Origin: an uncultured Streptococcus sp.
Lineage (GTDB): Bacteria > Bacillota > Bacilli > Lactobacillales > Streptococcaceae
Reading direction: 5' to 3'
NCBI GenBank assembly: GCA_902470035.1
Contig: CABREZ010000001.1
Location: forward strand, 1-64,000
DNA: 64,000 nt
Both the position numbers and the translations under genes were made by a program. Below, piece by piece: positions 61,148-64,000 of this stretch; position 1 is the first letter of the stretch; the number at the start of each line of letters is the position of its first letter. Below the pieces are notes generated by a model. That model saw only the letters and a list, made by a program, of their open reading frames with translations, had not been told where the DNA came from and made no database searches.

Positions 61148-62689
61148 CTATAGCATGGGCGCAAATAACTGCATAATTTCTTTGATCAAATGCTGGTACC
61201 AGGTGATCTGGAAAGTGTCTAACCGGATCTGCTGAGACACAGAGAAAATCTCTTCAAAATCCGCTCGGATCTTGGTCAATTCTGGGCTTCGATACATCCA
61301 AACAGCATTCTCATAGTGATGGACTAGGCTCCGATAGTCAAAGTTGATGGTCCCGACTACTGCGACTTCGTCATCGGCCAATACTTGCTTGCTATGGATA
61401 AAGCCTGGAGTGTACTCATAGATTTTCACCCCTGCTTCCATCAGGTCTGGATAAGCCCCTCGTGTAACGATTTGGATCAGTTTTTTATCCGGAATGTAAG
61501 GGGTCACGATGCGTACATCGACACCACGGAGAGCCGCATTTCGAATATCTTCTGTCAAATCATAATCAATGATTAAATAAGGGGTCGTAATGTAGACATA
61601 GTCTGTCGCCTGATTGATGATATTCTGATACACAGACTTACCAACCTGGGACTTATAAATGGGTTTAGGACCGCTACCAAAGGGAATATAGAAGCCTTCA
61701 CCCTCTACCGCTTGGTTTTCCATATGGTATTTATCAAAATCTTCAATTTCCCCCTGGTTGATGTACCAGTTCATGAGAAAGAGCCGCGTCAAGGCCTTAA
61801 CCGCTCGACCGTCTATGCGCACTGCACTATCCTTCCAATGACCGAAGCGCTCTATCTGATTGATATACTCATCCGCTAGGTTAACCCCACCTGTATAGCC
61901 AATCTGACCATCGATGACCAAGATCTTGCGGTGGTCTCGATTGTTATAAGCCACTGTCAATCGTGGCACCACCTTGTTGAACTTATGGGCGTCAATGCCT
62001 AATTTTCGCAAGCGTCTGGTGTAGTTTCCCTTCAGGGTCGCCATACAGCCGATATCATCGTAGAGCAATTTCACCTCTACCCCTTCTTTAACCTTTTCAA
62101 GTAGGATATCTAGGATACTATTCCACATCAGGCCTTCCTCGATGATGTAGAATTCGAGAAAGATAAATTTCTTAGCTGAGCGCAAATCCTCCAACAATTG
62201 CGGAAGCATCTGATCCCCTAGCGGGAAAAAAGTCGAAGCTGTCCCGTTGTAGAGGTCTGCATTGTGGTCCATGGATAGAATAGACTTGACCATCCCATAC
62301 ACGATCTTGCTCTCTTCTTTCAACTGAAGGCGAAGCTCATGGCTATTATCCTCACGGAACTTCATGGACTCCATATTTTCCAACTGAATCATTTCTTTTT
62401 TGGACAGACGACGCTCCCCAAACATGAGGTAAAGAAGGGAACCAAAAACGGGGATGACGGCAATTAAGAGCCAGGTCACCTTGCTCTCTGGAGGCATATT
62501 CCGGTTAACAATCGCCAAAATGGTCGAGATATACAAGAGGACCATGATGGTGACAGACATCCAATTGGGGAACCATTCATTTAGCCAAAAGAAGGCTGCA
62601 AAGGACAACCAGAGTTCAAACCCCATAAAGAGGATACTGAACCCATATTTGGACATTAACAATCGAATTTTTCGAAAACTCACCCTCAT
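61148..62689 (-). CDS. cls: Cardiolipin synthase
   Basis: A 513-residue phospholipase-D-family enzyme that joins phosphatidylglycerol molecules into cardiolipin. Two N-terminal membrane helices (about 15-60) and a cytosolic part with two HKD motifs: HRKILVIDGQIGYTGGVNL (about 255-275) and HSKQVLADDEVAVVGTINF (about 433-450). GGAG lies 5 bases upstream of the ATG. Copies of the 175-bp repeat flank both ends of the gene. Confidence 0.95.
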   Translation of the reverse strand: MRVSFRKIRLLMSKYGFSILFMGFELWLSFAAFFWLNEWFPNWMSVTIMVLLYISTILAIVNRNMPPESKVTWLLIAVIPVFGSLLYLMFGERRLSKKEMIQLENMESMKFREDNSHELRLQLKEESKIVYGMVKSILSMDHNADLYNGTASTFFPLGDQMLPQLLEDLRSAKKFIFLEFYIIEEGLMWNSILDILLEKVKEGVEVKLLYDDIGCMATLKGNYTRRLRKLGIDAHKFNKVVPRLTVAYNNRDHRKILVIDGQIGYTGGVNLADEYINQIERFGHWKDSAVRIDGRAVKALTRLFLMNWYINQGEIEDFDKYHMENQAVEGEGFYIPFGSGPKPIYKSQVGKSVYQNIINQATDYVYITTPYLIIDYDLTEDIRNAALRGVDVRIVTPYIPDKKLIQIVTRGAYPDLMEAGVKIYEYTPGFIHSKQVLADDEVAVVGTINFDYRSLVHHYENAVWMYRSPELTKIRADFEEIFSVSQQIRLDTFQITWYQHLIKEIMQLFAPML

Positions 62690-62761
62690 TCTCCTTCTTT
62701 TCTAATCCCTACTAGTATACCAGTTCTAGGAAGGGAGCGCAAACCCGATAAAGAGAAAAAA

Positions 62762-62936
62762 GAGGCTAGGACAAAAGTCCTAGCCTCTCAATTGTCTTTG
62801 GATTATCGAGCAAGACGCAGTGGTTGAGTGGGCTCTACTACGCTGATTTCATCAGCTTTTACAGCCCTACTCAACTGTGCGGAGGTGGGACGACGAAATC
62901 GAATTCTAACGAATTACCGATTTCTGTCCCACTCTC
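62762..62936 (+). repeat. 175-bp three-hairpin repeat, copy 4
   Basis: Exactly 175 bp; in hairpin 1 the seventh base is A instead of G, making the first stem perfect (GAGGCTAGGAC). It ends 12 bp from the stop of the 62949 lipoprotein gene. Confidence 0.92.
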
Positions 62937-62948
62937 ACTTCTGCTAGT

Positions 62949-63413
62949 TTATTGCTTGGTCAGAACAATCGTATCCTGATCATCCAACTCGTTGTCCGCT
63001 TCTTTCAGGGTCAATTGTTGCCCCTCCAGTTGATAGCGGTAACCATCATCTCCAATAAAAATGTTCTGGTTGGCAGCATCTAGTTTCACTGGCTTGATTT
63101 CTTGTTCTCCGTCAGGCTCCACAGCTGTCCAAGTTCCTGAATCACCAGCGATGACGAGTGTCACTTGATCACTTTCATCCATTCCCATATAGGTTCCATC
63201 AATATTACCTTGAGTCACTTGAGTGTTTGTAGTATTTAAACTAGATGAATTTGAGCTTCCATCAGAAGAACTTCCTTGTGTATTTGTTGTCTTTGCTTCG
63301 GAAGTAGTCACCTGAATATTAGACTGTGAAGACGATGGTGTTTGCTGATTCGAACACGCTCCAAGCAGGAGGACTGTAGCTGTTGTCAATAAAGCAGTCA
63401 CTTTCTTTACCAT
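62949..63413 (-). CDS. Small secreted lipoprotein
   Basis: A 154-residue lipoprotein: signal ending LLLGAC, a Ser/Thr-rich linker (about 22-70), and a beta-rich domain (about 72-154; IDGTYMGMDESDQVTLVIA, GDDGYRYQLEGQQLTLKEA) like the small streptococcal SP_0198-type lipoproteins. The function is not known. The gene lies alone, between folC and cls. Confidence 0.75.
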   Translation of the reverse strand: MVKKVTALLTTATVLLLGACSNQQTPSSSQSNIQVTTSEAKTTNTQGSSSDGSSNSSSLNTTNTQVTQGNIDGTYMGMDESDQVTLVIAGDSGTWTAVEPDGEQEIKPVKLDAANQNIFIGDDGYRYQLEGQQLTLKEADNELDDQDTIVLTKQ

Positions 63414-63535
63414 TGATGGGCTCCTTTCGCGCCAACTTTTTAAGGGACTTCCCCGTTTATTTGTGGCTCACCTTTAGTATACGATAGAGTCTGTTTTTTG
63501 GTCAATCTTTATGATCGGGCGTTGAATACCGTCGC

Positions 63536-64000
63536 CTATAAAGGGTTCTTTCCTTGCTCTAATAGATATGCGCGAACTTCCGAAATAAAGTAGAGAGAAC
63601 CGGTGACAAAGAGCACCTCTTGACCATCTTGTCGGCTATAAAAATCTTGCAAATAATCTCTGAAATCTGCTACATAAGGATAGCCTAAACCATCATCCTT
63701 TTGGACCACTTCCCCATAAGCAAAGGTCGTCACCCTCAAGTCCGCCTCCGGCAAGTCGCTTGCAAAGATCTCCAACATTCCCTGGTAATCCTTGCGTTTT
63801 AAGGCACCAAAGAGGATCTTCAAGCGCTTATCTGAAAAGGTGCGGGCATATTCGACCAAGCGATGGATGGCATGGGGATTATGAGCGCCATCTAGATAGA
63901 CTCCTTGGCCAAAGTTCTCCAGACGTCCTGGCCAGCTAGTCGCTTGCAAAGCCTCCCGAACACCGTTTTCATCGACCGTCAGACCTCTCTGCGCCATAAA
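63536..64000 (-). CDS. folC: Folylpolyglutamate synthase, C-terminal part (cut by window edge)
   Basis: The final 155 residues of FolC, which adds glutamates to folates (and often joins dihydropteroate to glutamate). WPGRLE and YLDGAHNPHA belong to the Mur-ligase-like C-terminal domain, and it ends VTGSLYFISEVRAYL. The frame continues past the window edge (the codon before MAQR is TTT), so the ATG at 63997 is not the true start. Confidence 0.93.
   Translation of the reverse strand, partial: FMAQRGLTVDENGVREALQATSWPGRLENFGQGVYLDGAHNPHAIHRLVEYARTFSDKRLKILFGALKRKDYQGMLEIFASDLPEADLRVTTFAYGEVVQKDDGLGYPYVADFRDYLQDFYSRQDGQEVLFVTGSLYFISEVRAYLLEQGKNPL

Overview
The window looks like the chromosome of an oral viridans Streptococcus of the mitis/sanguinis group. 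The evidence is the paired YSIRK/LPXTG glycosidases (a BgaA-type beta-galactosidase and a GH29 fucosidase), an AdcAII-Pht zinc operon behind an AdcR box, the ctsR-clpC operon, the neighbourhood nusG-secE-rpmG-pbp2a, and a wzg-wzh-wzd-wze capsule-type locus. The species is not fixed by the sequence alone; S. parasanguinis or a close relative is a guess. Most genes are on the minus strand.

Layout. 1-5250: 5' end of purA (minus) with a PurBox, gshAB, a decayed ADP-ribosylglycohydrolase gene, hslO-dusB, and an IS3-type end whose hairpin terminates dusB. 5324-7050: a four-gene minus-strand operon of unknown function (small XRE repressor, two related DUF3278-like membrane proteins, one short membrane protein). 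7141-9849: NAD salvage operon nadR-pnuC-Nudix regulator with a palindromic operator. 9974-10717: lipoprotein with WalR-like repeats in its promoter. 10880-14790: ctsR-clpC followed in the same operon by an ECF S component and a DUF4430 lipoprotein. 14890-25760: bgaA and fucosidase, with a cre site in front of bgaA. 25872-28650: a COG2426 membrane protein (plus strand), a 175-bp repeat, tsf, rpsB with a structured leader. 28807-35575: tRNA-Cys, a lipoprotein, nusG, secE, rpmG, a zinc metallopeptidase, a four-helix element, pbp2a, and an RluD-type pseudouridine synthase. 35711-40312: the Pht/AdcAII zinc operon and a decayed Cna-B/LPXTG surface protein. 40394-43861: a GH25 lysozyme with tandem Bsp-like repeats and a C39-like peptidase end. 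44002-59652: polysaccharide locus. 59795-64000: two lipoproteins, cardiolipin synthase and the 3' end of folC, separated by three copies of the 175-bp repeat.

How it fits together. The polysaccharide locus has the gene set expected for a streptococcal coaggregation receptor polysaccharide: regulatory and export genes, a glucosyl-phosphate initiator, a DUF1972 rhamnosyltransferase, a Stealth hexose-1-phosphate transferase, UDP-galactopyranose mutase with a galactofuranosyltransferase, flippase and O-acyltransferase. Its polymerase gene wzy carries an apparent one-base frameshift, so polymer may not be made as the sequence stands. The two cell-wall glycosidases probably strip galactose and fucose from host glycans under carbon catabolite control.

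The most unusual items are the four exactly 175-bp, three-hairpin repeats (three of them 6-12 bp behind a stop codon), the four-helix element at 32096-32230, two genes that look leaderless (hslO and the RluD-type gene), the frameshifted wzy, and the XRE/DUF3278 operon. No CRISPR array, rRNA, prophage or complete insertion sequence was seen.
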